The translations under genes were made by a program, and so were the position numbers. Positions 54,725 to 64,000 of a stretch of DNA of 64,000 nucleotides are shown in pieces. The notes under the pieces are model-generated. The model had not been told where the DNA came from, did not search any database, and saw only the letters and a program-made list of their open reading frames with translations. This stretch comes from Chitinophaga sp. GbtcB8 (GTDB lineage: Bacteria; Bacteroidota; Bacteroidia; Chitinophagales; Chitinophagaceae), in assembly GCF_019091455.1 (NCBI RefSeq), contig NZ_JAGXJN010000043.1, forward strand, positions 1-64,000, given 5' to 3'. Numbering within the stretch: position 1 is the stretch's first letter; every line of letters begins with the position of its first letter.

Positions 54725-57052
54725 ATGATCCGACAACTTTTTACCGCTGTAATAACTTGTGTATGTTTACCCATTGCGTTATTAGCCCAGCAGCAGCCCT
54801 TGCGCCTATGGTATACCCAGCCTGCCGTGGCCTGGGAAGAAACCATTCCTTTAGGCAACGGCCGTTTAGGTATGATGCCGGACGGCGGTGTGCGCAATGA
54901 AAAAATTGTGCTGAATGATATTACGCTGTGGTCAGGCGCACCGCAGGATGCTAATAATTATGAAGCCTACAAACTGCTGCCGCAGATCCGGCAGCTGCTG
55001 GCGGAAAATAAGAATGATGAAGCGCAGGCGCTGATGGATAAATCATTTGTGTGCACGGGGAAGGGCTCCGCAGGCCTGCCATGGGGCTGTTTCCAGGTGC
55101 TGGGTACTTTAATGCTGGAATATGATCATAAAACGGCGGATACTACCGCTACCCATTATGAAAGAGAGCTATCTTTAAACAACGCTGTAGCCGCTACCAG
55201 CTATACATTAAACGGGGTTACTTATAAAAGAGAATACTTTACCAGTTTTGGGGATGATGTAGGTATCATCCGCCTTACAGCCAGCAAACCCGGACAGCTG
55301 AATTTTCGTGTATCCATTGACCGGCCGGAGAATTTTGCAGTAAGAACCGAAGGTAAAGAACTGCAAATGAGCGGGCGGCTGCCCAGCGGTACTGATACAC
55401 CCGGCATGCGTTACATAGCCCGTGTACAGGCAAAGCTGAATGGCGGTACTTTAACTACAGCACAAAACGCCCTGGTAGTAAAGAATGCTACAGAAGTAAC
55501 CCTGGTACTTTCCATGGGCACGGATTTCCGTAACCCCGGTTTTATGGCAAAAACAAAGCAGCTGATGGCCGCTGCAATGCAAAAACCTTACACCGCGCAA
55601 AAGCAGCAGCATATTACCAACTATCAGAAATTATTTAACCGCGTGCAAATGCAGCTGGGCGCCACGCATGCAGAACAGCTGCCTACGGATGAACGGTTGG
55701 CCGGCTTTCATGCCAACCCCAGCTCAGACGATGCGCTGCCGGTATTGTTTTTCCAGTTTGGCCGTTACCTGAGCATAAGCAGCACCCGCGTAGGTTTGCT
55801 GCCGCCCAACTTACAGGGCCTGTGGGCTAACCAGGTACAAACACCCTGGAATGGCGATTACCACCTGGATGTAAATGTGCAGATGAACCACTGGCCGGTA
55901 GAGGTAAGCAACCTGCCGGAGCTGGACCTGCCGCTGGCAGCGCTGATAAAGGGTTTGGTGAAACCCGGTGAAAGAACGGCCAAAGCCTATTACAATGCAG
56001 AGGGCTGGGTGGCGCATGTGATCACTAATGTATGGGGCTTTACGGAACCCGGCGAAAGCGCCTCCTGGGGCGCCACCAAATCCGGTTCCGGCTGGGTATG
56101 TAATAACCTGTGGGAGCATTATGCATTTACTAACGATAAAAAATACCTGCAGGATATTTACCCGGTGCTGAAAGGTGCGGCGCTGTTCTACAGCAGCCAG
56201 CTGGTAACAGATCCTAAGAGCGGTTACCTGGTGCTGTCGCCCTCATCCTCCCCGGAAAATAGTTTTGTAATGCCCAATGGCAAACATGCCGCCATCTGTG
56301 TAGGGGCTACCATTGATAACCAGATCGTGCGTGAGTTATTTACCAACGTTATAACGGCTACGAACGTACTGGGTATTGATGCGGCGCTGCGCACGAGGCT
56401 GGAAGCGCAGCTGAAAAAGGCGGCGCCCATAGGCCGTATAGGCAGTGATGGCCGCCTGATGGAGTGGATGGAAGAATACCCGGAATCAGAGCCACATCAC
56501 CGGCACCTGTCGCATTTATATGGCCTGTTCCCCGCGCCGTTAATTACACCGGAAGGCACGCCCGACCTGGCCGAAGCCTGTAAAAAAAGCATGGAGGCCC
56601 GCGGCGACGATGGCCCCAGCTGGTCTATTGCATTCAAACAATTGTTCTGGGCCCGCCTGCATGATGGTAACCGCGCATATAAATTATTTGCAGACCTGAT
56701 GCGGCCTACCCTGAAAACCAATATCAACTATGGCGCAGGTGGTGGTACCTATCCGAACATGTTCACCGCAGGACCGCCGTTCCAGATAGACGGCAATTTT
56801 GGCGGCGAAGCCGGGCTGGCAGAAATGCTGCTGCAAAGTCATGCCGGTTTCATTGACCTGCTGCCTGCCATCCCGGACCAGTGGCGGTCTGCCGGCAGCG
56901 TTAGCGGCCTTAAAGCCCGTGGCAACTATACCGTTAGCATGACCTGGAAAGATGGCAAGGTTACCCGTTACACCATAACATCGCCCAACCCGCGCAAAGT
57001 AAAGGTGAAAGTGAATGGGGAGATCAGGGAAGTAATGGCAACAAAAATTTAG
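54725..57052 (+). CDS. GH95 alpha-L-fucosidase (or alpha-L-galactosidase)
   Basis: Exported glycoside hydrolase of 775 residues. A signal peptide (about 1-21) is followed by the GH95 N-terminal domain ('LRLWYTQPAVAWEETIPLGN', 'GMMPDGGVRNEKIVLNDITL'), then an (alpha/alpha)6 catalytic barrel. 'NGDYHLDVNVQMNHWPVEVS' holds the paired Asn residues of the active site. 'LMEWMEEYPESEPHHRHLSH' holds the likely general acid (Glu580 region), and 'QIDGNFGGEAGLAEMLLQSH' the third conserved block. It removes alpha-1,2-linked fucose from side chains by inversion, though GH95 also includes alpha-L-galactosidases. It belongs to the SusCD-led locus. Confidence 0.93.
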   Translation: MIRQLFTAVITCVCLPIALLAQQQPLRLWYTQPAVAWEETIPLGNGRLGMMPDGGVRNEKIVLNDITLWSGAPQDANNYEAYKLLPQIRQLLAENKNDEAQALMDKSFVCTGKGSAGLPWGCFQVLGTLMLEYDHKTADTTATHYERELSLNNAVAATSYTLNGVTYKREYFTSFGDDVGIIRLTASKPGQLNFRVSIDRPENFAVRTEGKELQMSGRLPSGTDTPGMRYIARVQAKLNGGTLTTAQNALVVKNATEVTLVLSMGTDFRNPGFMAKTKQLMAAAMQKPYTAQKQQHITNYQKLFNRVQMQLGATHAEQLPTDERLAGFHANPSSDDALPVLFFQFGRYLSISSTRVGLLPPNLQGLWANQVQTPWNGDYHLDVNVQMNHWPVEVSNLPELDLPLAALIKGLVKPGERTAKAYYNAEGWVAHVITNVWGFTEPGESASWGATKSGSGWVCNNLWEHYAFTNDKKYLQDIYPVLKGAALFYSSQLVTDPKSGYLVLSPSSSPENSFVMPNGKHAAICVGATIDNQIVRELFTNVITATNVLGIDAALRTRLEAQLKKAAPIGRIGSDGRLMEWMEEYPESEPHHRHLSHLYGLFPAPLITPEGTPDLAEACKKSMEARGDDGPSWSIAFKQLFWARLHDGNRAYKLFADLMRPTLKTNINYGAGGGTYPNMFTAGPPFQIDGNFGGEAGLAEMLLQSHAGFIDLLPAIPDQWRSAGSVSGLKARGNYTVSMTWKDGKVTRYTITSPNPRKVKVKVNGEIREVMATKI

Positions 57053-57096
57053 TATCTTGAACGTCTTAACCAAGGATAGGAATAACCGTCAAAAAC

Positions 57097-59283
57097 ATGC
57101 AGGTAAAACATTTAGCCACGTTATTAGCGGCACCTTTTATAGTGTGCGCGGCACAGGCCCAGAACATTAACATTCCCGTTCAAACCGCGCATAATGCGCT
57201 GGTATTGCAGGTGAATAACAGCAAGGATCTGAACACTATTTATTTCGGGGAAAAGTTAGCAGATGTTAATGAGTATGACCAGGTACCGGGCGTATACAAA
57301 CAGGCCGGTGATTATACCGGTTTGCTCAACTCCGCTTACACGCCATCCGGCTCCCGCAACCTGGTGGAACCTGCCATTACCGTAACGCATGCGGATGGCA
57401 ATAATTCCCTGGACCTGAAATATGTAAGCCATACAGTTACCAAAACAGATGATAATGTTTCCTTACTTAGCATTGTGCTGAAAGACCCGGTGTATGATTT
57501 TGAGGTAACACTTTTTTATAAAACCTATTTTAAGGAAGATGTGGTAGAGCAGTGGAGTGCCATCCGACATAAAGAAAAAGGCAGCGTGGTGCTGCACAAA
57601 TTTGCCTCTGCCAACCTGCACCTGAAAGCAGCAGATGGTTTCTGGCTTACGCAGTACCATGGCGACTGGGCCAAGGAAATGCAGCCGGAAGAATCTAAGA
57701 TCACGCACGGCATCCGCACGCTGGATAGCAAGCTGGGTACCCGCGCTAACCTGTTCCAGCCATCCGTGTTCATGGTATCTATGGACAAACCGGCTACCGA
57801 AGATGCAGGGAATGTACTATACGGTGCGCTGGAATACAGCGGCAACTTCCGGGTAGACCTGGAGCTGGACCCGCAGGATAACCTGCGCATTATTGCCGGT
57901 ATTAACAACTACGCATCTGACTACACGCTGCAGCCTAATGAAACATTTACCACACCAGCTTTCCTGTATACTTTTTCCGATAAGGGCAAAGGCAACGCCA
58001 GCCGCAACCTGCAGCGCTGGGCCAGGAACTATAAATTGCTGGATGGGAAAGGCAACCGCCTTACATTGCTGAACAACTGGGAATCCACCTACTTTGATTT
58101 TAATGAAAGCAAGCTGTTTGAGCTGCTGAAAGAAACCAAGTCATTAGGTGTGGACCTGTTCCTGCTGGATGATGGCTGGTTTGCCAACAAGAATGCCCGT
58201 AATGATGATCATACAGGCCTGGGCGACTGGCAGGAGAATATGACCAAGCTGCCGAACGGAATTGCCAGCCTGGTAAAAGAAGCGCAGAACGATGGTGTGA
58301 AATTCGGCATTTGGGTGGAGCCGGAAATGGTAAGCCCTAAAAGTGAGCTGTATGAAAAACATAAGGACTGGGTAGTGCGTCAGCCCAAACGTGATGAATA
58401 TTATTTCCGTAACCAGCTGGAGCTGGACCTTAGCAACCCGCAGGTGCAGGACTTTGTATTTGGTATTATCGATGACCTGTTCACGAAAAATCCGCAGCTT
58501 GCCTACATTAAGTGGGACTGTAATGCGGTGATCTATAATGCGCACTCCGCCTATCTTAAAAACCAATCGCATTTTTATATTGAGTACATGCGCGGTTTAT
58601 ACAAAGTGCTGGAACGCATCAGGGCCAAGTATCCCAAAGTGCCTATGATGCTGTGCTCCGGTGGTGGTGGCCGGGTAGATTATGCTGCCCTGCAATACTT
58701 CACGGAGTTCTGGCCCAGTGATAATACGGACCCTATGGAGCGTATTTTCATACAATGGGAGTACTCTTATTTTTACCCGGCCATCAGCAGCTCTAACCAC
58801 GTAACAGACTGGGGTAAGCAGCCGTTGAAGTTCCGCACAGATGTAGCCATGATGGGCAAGCTGGGTTTTGATATTGTAGTAAGCAAGCTGCCTGCCAATG
58901 ACCTGCAATTTGTACAGGGCGCAGTGAAAACCTATAATGCGCTGAAGAGCACCATCTGGCAGGGCGACCAGTACCGTTTATCCAATCCACGGGAAAGTAA
59001 TGTAGCATCCGTGTTATATGTAAATGAGCAGCAAAGCGCCGGCGTAATTTTCAATTACCTGGTAAATAACCGCTATGATGTGCATAGTGCTATGCCCATA
59101 CGCCTGAAAGGTTTGAAACCGGCCGGGAAGTATAAGATCAAAGAAGTGAATGTGTATCCCGGCGCCAAATCAACCATTGACGAAAGCAAAACTTATTCAG
59201 GCGATTTCCTGATGAAAGTAGGTTTTAACCCCGATGTAAACAGTCACAGAACCAGCGTGGTGCTGCAGATAGATGAAATTTAA
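57097..59283 (+). CDS. GH36 alpha-galactosidase
   Basis: Exported retaining alpha-galactosidase of 728 residues (signal peptide about 1-21). The N-terminal beta-sandwich is followed by a TIM barrel. Typical GH36 stretches are 'DLFLLDDGWFANKNARNDDH', 'GLGDWQENMTKLPNG', 'KFGIWVEPEMVSP', 'YIKWDCN' with nucleophile Asp474, 'MLCSGGGGRVDYAAL' and 'FWPSDNTDP' with acid/base Asp542. It releases terminal alpha-galactose. It lies 44 nt after the GH95 gene and 3 nt before the SGNH gene, so all three are expressed together. Confidence 0.93.
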   Translation: MQVKHLATLLAAPFIVCAAQAQNINIPVQTAHNALVLQVNNSKDLNTIYFGEKLADVNEYDQVPGVYKQAGDYTGLLNSAYTPSGSRNLVEPAITVTHADGNNSLDLKYVSHTVTKTDDNVSLLSIVLKDPVYDFEVTLFYKTYFKEDVVEQWSAIRHKEKGSVVLHKFASANLHLKAADGFWLTQYHGDWAKEMQPEESKITHGIRTLDSKLGTRANLFQPSVFMVSMDKPATEDAGNVLYGALEYSGNFRVDLELDPQDNLRIIAGINNYASDYTLQPNETFTTPAFLYTFSDKGKGNASRNLQRWARNYKLLDGKGNRLTLLNNWESTYFDFNESKLFELLKETKSLGVDLFLLDDGWFANKNARNDDHTGLGDWQENMTKLPNGIASLVKEAQNDGVKFGIWVEPEMVSPKSELYEKHKDWVVRQPKRDEYYFRNQLELDLSNPQVQDFVFGIIDDLFTKNPQLAYIKWDCNAVIYNAHSAYLKNQSHFYIEYMRGLYKVLERIRAKYPKVPMMLCSGGGGRVDYAALQYFTEFWPSDNTDPMERIFIQWEYSYFYPAISSSNHVTDWGKQPLKFRTDVAMMGKLGFDIVVSKLPANDLQFVQGAVKTYNALKSTIWQGDQYRLSNPRESNVASVLYVNEQQSAGVIFNYLVNNRYDVHSAMPIRLKGLKPAGKYKIKEVNVYPGAKSTIDESKTYSGDFLMKVGFNPDVNSHRTSVVLQIDEI

Positions 59284-59286
59284 ACC

Positions 59287-60486
59287 ATGAAGCTATTATA
59301 CCTGGCCCTGTGCCTTACCGCCGCTGTTAGCCTGCACGCGCAAGTGCGGGTAAAGGCGCCGTTGAAAAGTGAAGATTACATTATACGCAATGGAGGGCTG
59401 GATAATGTTTGGTACCGCATGCAAAAGGATAAAGAGGCGCATGTGGTGTTCCTGGGCGGCTCCATCACCAATATGAATGGCTGGCGCGACCTGGTGTGTA
59501 AATACCTGAAGGATACGTACCGCGGTACCAAATTCACTTTTCTGAATGCAGGCATTCCATCCCTGGGCAGTGTGCCGCATGCCTTCCGCTTTCAGCGGGA
59601 TGTAATTGAAAAAGGGCCGGTAGACCTGTTGTTCGTGGAATCAGCTGTTAATGATCGCGGTAATGGTTACACGGAAGCACAGCAGCGCCGCGCATTGGAG
59701 GGCATTGTACGGCATATGCTGGCGGTAAATCCTAATACCAATATTGTGTTGATGGCTTTTACGGACCCGGATAAGATGGCGGATTACCATGCCGGTAAAA
59801 TACCCGTAGAGGTGCAGGTGCATGCGGCCATCGCTAAAAAGTATGGCCTGCCTTTTATTAATCTTGCCAAAGAAATTACAGACCGTATAGATGCGAAGGA
59901 ATTTACCTGGAAAGATGATTTTAAAGACCTGCATCCATCGCCTTTTGGGCAGAAATTATATTTCAATAGCATCAAACAGCTGCTGGATGGTGAATTTAAA
60001 AAACCGGTACCGGAGTTCATTGAAACGGTGATGCAGCAACGTTCTCCTGAAGATCCGTTTAACTATGAGGAGGGCTACTATGCGGATATTCACGATGCCA
60101 CGCACCTGCAGCATTTTACTATTAATGAATCATGGCAGCCGGCAGACAGCACACCTACACGCGCAGGTTTTGTAAAAGTGCCGGTGCTGGTATCAGATAC
60201 TACGGGTACTGCCTCGCTGGACTTTCCTTTCACCGGCCGTACAATAGGCATAGCCGTATTATCCGGTCCGGATGCGGGTTTCATCAAATACAGTATTGAC
60301 GGTGGCATAGAGCAGGAAATAGACCTGCATACCCAATGGAGTGGAAGCCTGTACCTGCCCTGGTATTTGATACTGGGAGATGAATTAAGCAGGGAAAATC
60401 ATAATTTGAGATTGCAAACAGGCGGGCCGCATCCGGGCAATACAAAGAATGTATGCCGGATAGTTTACTTCCTGGTGAATAAATAG
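59287..60486 (+). CDS. SGNH/GDSL hydrolase, likely carbohydrate esterase
   Basis: Exported 399-residue esterase. Signal peptide ends near SLHAQ. The SGNH blocks are 'VVFLGGSITNMNGW' (nucleophile Ser59), 'NAGIPSLGS', 'VESAVNDRG' (Asn block) and 'DLHPSPFGQKLY' with Asp214 and His216. The C-terminal 160 residues form a beta-rich domain ('TGTASLDFPFTGRTIGIAVL'). It probably removes acetyl or similar groups from the glycan so that the neighbouring glycosidases can act. The substrate is inferred from the locus. Confidence 0.82.
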   Translation: MKLLYLALCLTAAVSLHAQVRVKAPLKSEDYIIRNGGLDNVWYRMQKDKEAHVVFLGGSITNMNGWRDLVCKYLKDTYRGTKFTFLNAGIPSLGSVPHAFRFQRDVIEKGPVDLLFVESAVNDRGNGYTEAQQRRALEGIVRHMLAVNPNTNIVLMAFTDPDKMADYHAGKIPVEVQVHAAIAKKYGLPFINLAKEITDRIDAKEFTWKDDFKDLHPSPFGQKLYFNSIKQLLDGEFKKPVPEFIETVMQQRSPEDPFNYEEGYYADIHDATHLQHFTINESWQPADSTPTRAGFVKVPVLVSDTTGTASLDFPFTGRTIGIAVLSGPDAGFIKYSIDGGIEQEIDLHTQWSGSLYLPWYLILGDELSRENHNLRLQTGGPHPGNTKNVCRIVYFLVNK

Positions 60487-60509
60487 GCCTGCCGCTGCGA
60501 CAGTAGCGT

Positions 60510-61421
60510 ATGGATAAACACAAGCGACGAGACGGATTTGAAGGGCAAAAGCTGATCAGCTTACCGGAGGCAGTGTGCCTTAACCACGCAAAGAAAAACA
60601 CGGCCCTTAGCCCGGTATACCTTACCCATATCGGGTACTTTCCCAAAGCCATAGCACATTACCGGCTGCGCAAAAGCGGGTGTAAGGATAATATCCTGAT
60701 CTATTGCCTGCGTGGCAAAGGCTGGTACCGCATTGGCAACCGCACTTACCAGGTAGGCCCTAACCAGTTCTTTATTATTCCTGCTACCACGCAATACATT
60801 TGTTATGGCGCAGATGAAGCCGACCCCTGGACCATTTATTGGGTGCATTTCAGCGGCCCGGATATGGCAGGGTTTAATAAGTCGCTTAACATTAATACAG
60901 ACGATGGCCCGCGTGAAATACCATTAAATGAAAAAGGCCTGCAGGTGTGGGAGAACATGTATGAAAGCCTGGAAATGGGCTACAGTACAGATAATCTGAA
61001 CAATGCCAACTTTTGCCTGTACCATTTTGTAGCCACTTTTTTATATCCTGATAAACATCAGCAACGTAAAAATCCCGCTGCGGAAGATCATATTACGCAA
61101 ACCATTTTATACATGCGCAGCCGCCTGCATGAAAAGCTAACGGTAGAAGATATGGCAGCGACGCACAATCTGTCGGCCTCTTATTTTTCTACTTTATTCC
61201 GCAAGGCCACCGGTATGCCGCCTATTGATTATTTTATTCACCTGAAGATCCAGAAGGCCTGCCAGCTGCTGTTCCAGAACAACCTGAAGGTAAAGGATGT
61301 GGCAGAAGCCATAGGGTATGATGATCCTTACCATTTTTCCCGCCTGTTCAAAAAACACATGAACGTATCTCCGGAACAATACAAGGCTGCCAGCCGCCGG
61401 GAGGATAGTACAATCGGATAA
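60510..61421 (+). CDS. AraC family regulator of the glycan locus
   Basis: A 303-residue regulator inside the glycan operon. The N-terminal sugar-binding cupin (AraC-binding type) shows 'ILIYCLRGKGWYRIGNRTYQ', 'VGPNQFFIIPATTQYICYG' and 'IYWVHFSGPD'. The double helix-turn-helix has 'VEDMAATHNLSASYFSTLFR', 'KDVAEAIGYDDPYHFSRLFK' and 'KHMNVSPEQYK'. It lies 23 nt after the esterase gene. It is likely to sense a sugar released by the locus and activate it; no hybrid two-component regulator or ECF sigma factor is present instead. Confidence 0.88.
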   Translation: MDKHKRRDGFEGQKLISLPEAVCLNHAKKNTALSPVYLTHIGYFPKAIAHYRLRKSGCKDNILIYCLRGKGWYRIGNRTYQVGPNQFFIIPATTQYICYGADEADPWTIYWVHFSGPDMAGFNKSLNINTDDGPREIPLNEKGLQVWENMYESLEMGYSTDNLNNANFCLYHFVATFLYPDKHQQRKNPAAEDHITQTILYMRSRLHEKLTVEDMAATHNLSASYFSTLFRKATGMPPIDYFIHLKIQKACQLLFQNNLKVKDVAEAIGYDDPYHFSRLFKKHMNVSPEQYKAASRREDSTIG

Positions 61422-61495
61422 TTCATCATAATGAAAGAATAGATCATTTCGTAAGCATCGTTAACAGTTTAATTTCACCCTTGTAAGATGTAGTC

Positions 61496-62725
61496 ATGAT
61501 CAAGGATATTTTCACGTTTGATGCACGTTTTCCACTGGATGAAGGAACTGGTAGTGATGCTGTACATCGCAATCCCATTTACTCTTATGCAGTAACACAA
61601 TTAAAGGATGATAGCGGGCTTACCGGTCATGGATTTGCATTCACCTTAGGTGAAGGCAATGACCTGGTATGCAAAGCAGCGCAATTCTATGCACAACAGT
61701 TAAAAGGGAAAGATATTGAGGAATTGATGCAGGATTTTGGCGCCGTGTTCCACCGTTTTGCCAATGAGCAGCAGTTCCGCTGGCTGGGCCCTCACAAAGG
61801 CATAGTTCATCTGGCGCTGGCTTCTGTAACCAATGCCTGTTATGATCTGTGGGCTAAAAAGAGAGGTGTGCCGTTATGGAAACTGTTGATCGATCTTTCG
61901 CCGGAGCAGATCGTGAATACGCTGGATCTTTCTTACCTGGAAGATGAGCTTACCAGGGAACAGGCATTACAGCTGCTGCGCAATGCAGCCCCCACAGCCC
62001 ATACCCGGCAGAGTATTTTACAACAGGGCTATCCCGGTTACGATACTTCCATAGGCTGGTTCAATTATTCTGATGATAAGGTGCGGGAGAATACACGTAT
62101 AGCCGTAGCAGAAGGCTTTACTGCCATGAAGCTAAAAGTAGGCTCCACCGATCCCGAAAGGGATATACGCCGCGCACATATTGTGCGGGAAGCAGCGGGT
62201 AATAAAGTAAAGGTAATGCTGGATGCTAACCAGCAATGGACACTGCCTGCGGCATTGAAAATATGCCGGGAGCTGCAATCCATGAATCCCTACTGGATAG
62301 AAGAACCCACGCACCCGGACGATGTGCTGGCGCATAAAACACTGGCAGATGCCATCGCTCCCACCAAGCTGGCGCTGGGCGAGCATGTGCCCAACCGTAT
62401 TATCTTTAAGAACTACCTGCAAACAGGCTGCGCCGGTTTTATACAGGTAGATGCGGTAAGGGTAGGAGGGGTAAGCGAATTTATAACCGTTAGCCTGCTA
62501 TGCCGTAAATACGGTATACCGGTAGTGCCGCATGTGGGAGATATGGGACAGCTGCACCAGCACCTGGTATTATTTAACCACATAGCTATGGATCATCCGG
62601 CACTGTTCTTAGAACATATTCCACATTTACAAAAGCACTTCGTACACCCGGTACACATCAGCAATGGTGTTTACATTACGCCGCAGGAGCCGGGCAGTAG
62701 CTGTGATCTTAAAGCATACCAATGA
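61496..62725 (+). CDS. L-fuconate dehydratase-like enolase-superfamily enzyme
   Basis: Cytoplasmic enolase-superfamily dehydratase of 409 residues, expected to convert L-fuconate to 2-keto-3-deoxy-L-fuconate. The capping domain has 'YAVTQLKDDSGLTGHGFAFT'. Catalytic Lys212/Lys214 lie in 'FTAMKLKVGS', metal ligands Asp243 (MLDANQQW), Glu269 (WIEEPTHPDD) and Glu296 (LGEHVPNR) follow, and His346 lies in 'VVPHVGDMGQ'. The arrangement matches FucD. Its place after GH95 and an AraC regulator supports fucose catabolism. No dehydrogenase, lactonase or aldolase partner appears before the window end. Its stop overlaps the next start (ATGA). Confidence 0.88.
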   Translation: MIKDIFTFDARFPLDEGTGSDAVHRNPIYSYAVTQLKDDSGLTGHGFAFTLGEGNDLVCKAAQFYAQQLKGKDIEELMQDFGAVFHRFANEQQFRWLGPHKGIVHLALASVTNACYDLWAKKRGVPLWKLLIDLSPEQIVNTLDLSYLEDELTREQALQLLRNAAPTAHTRQSILQQGYPGYDTSIGWFNYSDDKVRENTRIAVAEGFTAMKLKVGSTDPERDIRRAHIVREAAGNKVKVMLDANQQWTLPAALKICRELQSMNPYWIEEPTHPDDVLAHKTLADAIAPTKLALGEHVPNRIIFKNYLQTGCAGFIQVDAVRVGGVSEFITVSLLCRKYGIPVVPHVGDMGQLHQHLVLFNHIAMDHPALFLEHIPHLQKHFVHPVHISNGVYITPQEPGSSCDLKAYQ

Positions 62726-64000
62726 TTAAACCGCTTGACCTTACCATTGCGGTCCTGTATGTTATAGGCATTGTAACTGTAGGATTGTGGAGTGGTATCC
62801 GGCACAGGAGAAAACACGCTAACGGTAATGCTGCGGGCGAATATTTCCTGGCGGGCAAAACACTGAAGTGGCCCATGATAGGACTGGCATTGTTTGCCAC
62901 CAATATATCATGCGTGCATCTGGTAAGCCTGGCGCAAAGCGGGTTTGATACCGGTTTGCTGAACGGTAACTTTGAATGGATGGCTGCCTTTACACTGATA
63001 TTACTGGCGCTGTTCTTTGCACCTTTTTACATCCGGTCCGGCGTAGCCACCTTACCGGATTTTTTGGAAAAACGCTACGACCGTGCCAGCCGGGACTGGC
63101 TGGCTATTGTATCCGTAGTATCTGCCATTATTATTCATATCGCTTTTTCTCTATTAGCAGGCGGCATTGTATTGCATACTTTGTTTGGGGTAGATATGTA
63201 TACCAGCGTGATCGTTATTTCATTACTCACAGCCGTGTACACCATTGTAGGCGGATTAACCGCAGTAGTGGTAACAGAATCTGTACAAACTATTGTGCTG
63301 CTCATAGGTGCTATTATTATCAGTATGGCCGCCTGGCATAAAATGGGTGGCTGGCAGCCCATGGTGCATATCCTACAGGACGACGGTGCGTTAAATAAAC
63401 TCTCTATGCTTCGTCCGCATGGCGATAGTAGCGGCATGCCCTGGTATGCCGTGTTCCTGGGTTACCCTGTATTGGGTATCTGGTACTGGTGTGCGGATCA
63501 AACTATTGTGCAGCGGGTGCTGGGCGCAAAGGACGAAGATCATGCACGGGTAGGCTCCCTGTTCTGCGGGTTTATAAAAATACTGCCGGTATTCATTTTC
63601 GTACTCCCGGGACTGTTTGCCTACACGCTTTCCAAAGCTGGCCTGCTGGACATCAGCGCATTAAAAAATGCACAGGGAGTAGTGAACAGCAAAGGTATTT
63701 ACACGATAATGATCACGCAGCTGCTGCCTAGTGGTTTGATCGGTATTGTAGCAGCGGCGCTGCTGTCCGGCTTAATGAGCCAGATCTCCGGTGCGCTGAA
63801 TGCCATTGCTACCTTGTGCAGCTATGATATTTATAAACGTTATTACCCGGAAGTGTCTGATCAAAAGCTGGTAAAGGTAGGCAAGATAGCTGCCGGGCTG
63901 GCGCTGGTGTTTTCATTGGCATTAATGCCATTGCTGAACAGCTACGAAAGTATTTTTAACGGGTTGAACGATGTGATTGCGCACATTGCACCGCCTATTA
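62722..64000 (+). CDS. Sodium/solute symporter (SSS family), partial at window end
   Basis: The first 426 codons of an SGLT/SSS-type transporter, open at the right edge. It starts MIKPLDLTIAVLYVIGI and continues with 'GEYFLAGKTLKWPMIGLALF', 'ATNISCVHLVSLAQSGF', 'GGLTAVVVTESVQTIVLL', 'WYWCADQTIVQRVLGAKD' and 'LLSGLMSQISGALNAIATL', the last being the conserved sodium-site region. About ten helices are visible. It overlaps the fuconate dehydratase stop by 4 nt, so it probably imports the sugar released by the locus, fucose or galactose. Substrate is inferred. Confidence 0.88.
   Translation, partial: MIKPLDLTIAVLYVIGIVTVGLWSGIRHRRKHANGNAAGEYFLAGKTLKWPMIGLALFATNISCVHLVSLAQSGFDTGLLNGNFEWMAAFTLILLALFFAPFYIRSGVATLPDFLEKRYDRASRDWLAIVSVVSAIIIHIAFSLLAGGIVLHTLFGVDMYTSVIVISLLTAVYTIVGGLTAVVVTESVQTIVLLIGAIIISMAAWHKMGGWQPMVHILQDDGALNKLSMLRPHGDSSGMPWYAVFLGYPVLGIWYWCADQTIVQRVLGAKDEDHARVGSLFCGFIKILPVFIFVLPGLFAYTLSKAGLLDISALKNAQGVVNSKGIYTIMITQLLPSGLIGIVAAALLSGLMSQISGALNAIATLCSYDIYKRYYPEVSDQKLVKVGKIAAGLALVFSLALMPLLNSYESIFNGLNDVIAHIAPPI

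Overview
The window is typical of a Bacteroidota genome, most probably the family Chitinophagaceae and plausibly Chitinophaga. The grounds are two SusC/SusD pairs, a GH95/GH36 glycan locus, several lipoproteins, AraC-type and LytTR regulators, start codons without Shine-Dalgarno sequences, and several upstream regions carrying the Bacteroidota -7 element TAnnTTTG. No species call can be made from sequence alone. I see no rRNA, tRNA, CRISPR array, intact insertion sequence or prophage.

Layout. (1) 0-8 kb: an S9 dipeptidyl-peptidase, a large AsmA-like protein, a YVTN-type beta-propeller and a small lipoprotein. (2) 8-11.7 kb: a 48-codon lanthipeptide-precursor-like gene faces a four-gene operon encoding a BcrA-type ABC ATPase, an ABC-2 permease, a LytS-type kinase and a LytTR regulator. 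(3) 11.8-17.1 kb: CsaA, two unknown proteins, a 617-residue protein with features of an exported toxin, a molybdopterin-fold protein, decayed cytochrome-peroxidase and receptor fragments, a C-tract with G-quadruplex potential, and a c-type cytochrome. (4) 17.2-24.3 kb: a light-sensing operon: heme oxygenase, a kinase-less bacteriophytochrome, a CheB-CheR-PAS-histidine kinase fusion and a stand-alone receiver. (5) 24.3-28.7 kb: NmrA-like, DUF1772, diheme cytochrome, DHFR-like, SRPBCC and VOC proteins.

(6) 28.8-41.4 kb: seven genes on one strand (glpD, glpK, glpF, glycerophosphodiesterase, SusC, SusD, PafA-type phosphatase) with a divergent DeoR/GlpR-type regulator. They form a coherent pathway: bind and import or hydrolyse a phosphodiester, remove the phosphate outside the cytoplasm, import glycerol, phosphorylate it and oxidise it. 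glpK carries one in-frame TAA stop. (7) 41.5-49.5 kb: miscellaneous enzymes, membrane proteins and two divergent AraC regulators. (8) 49.8-64 kb: a polysaccharide utilisation locus: SusC, SusD, GH95, GH36, SGNH hydrolase, AraC regulator, L-fuconate dehydratase-like enzyme and a sodium/solute symporter cut by the window end. It suggests a fucosylated and galactosylated glycan.

Intergenic DNA holds a recurring palindromic element (about 2.6, 28.7 and 54.5 kb), a 24-nt inverted repeat between susD and pafA, a perfect 20-nt inverted repeat in a divergent promoter, and a GTCATTGCG-type REP-like element.
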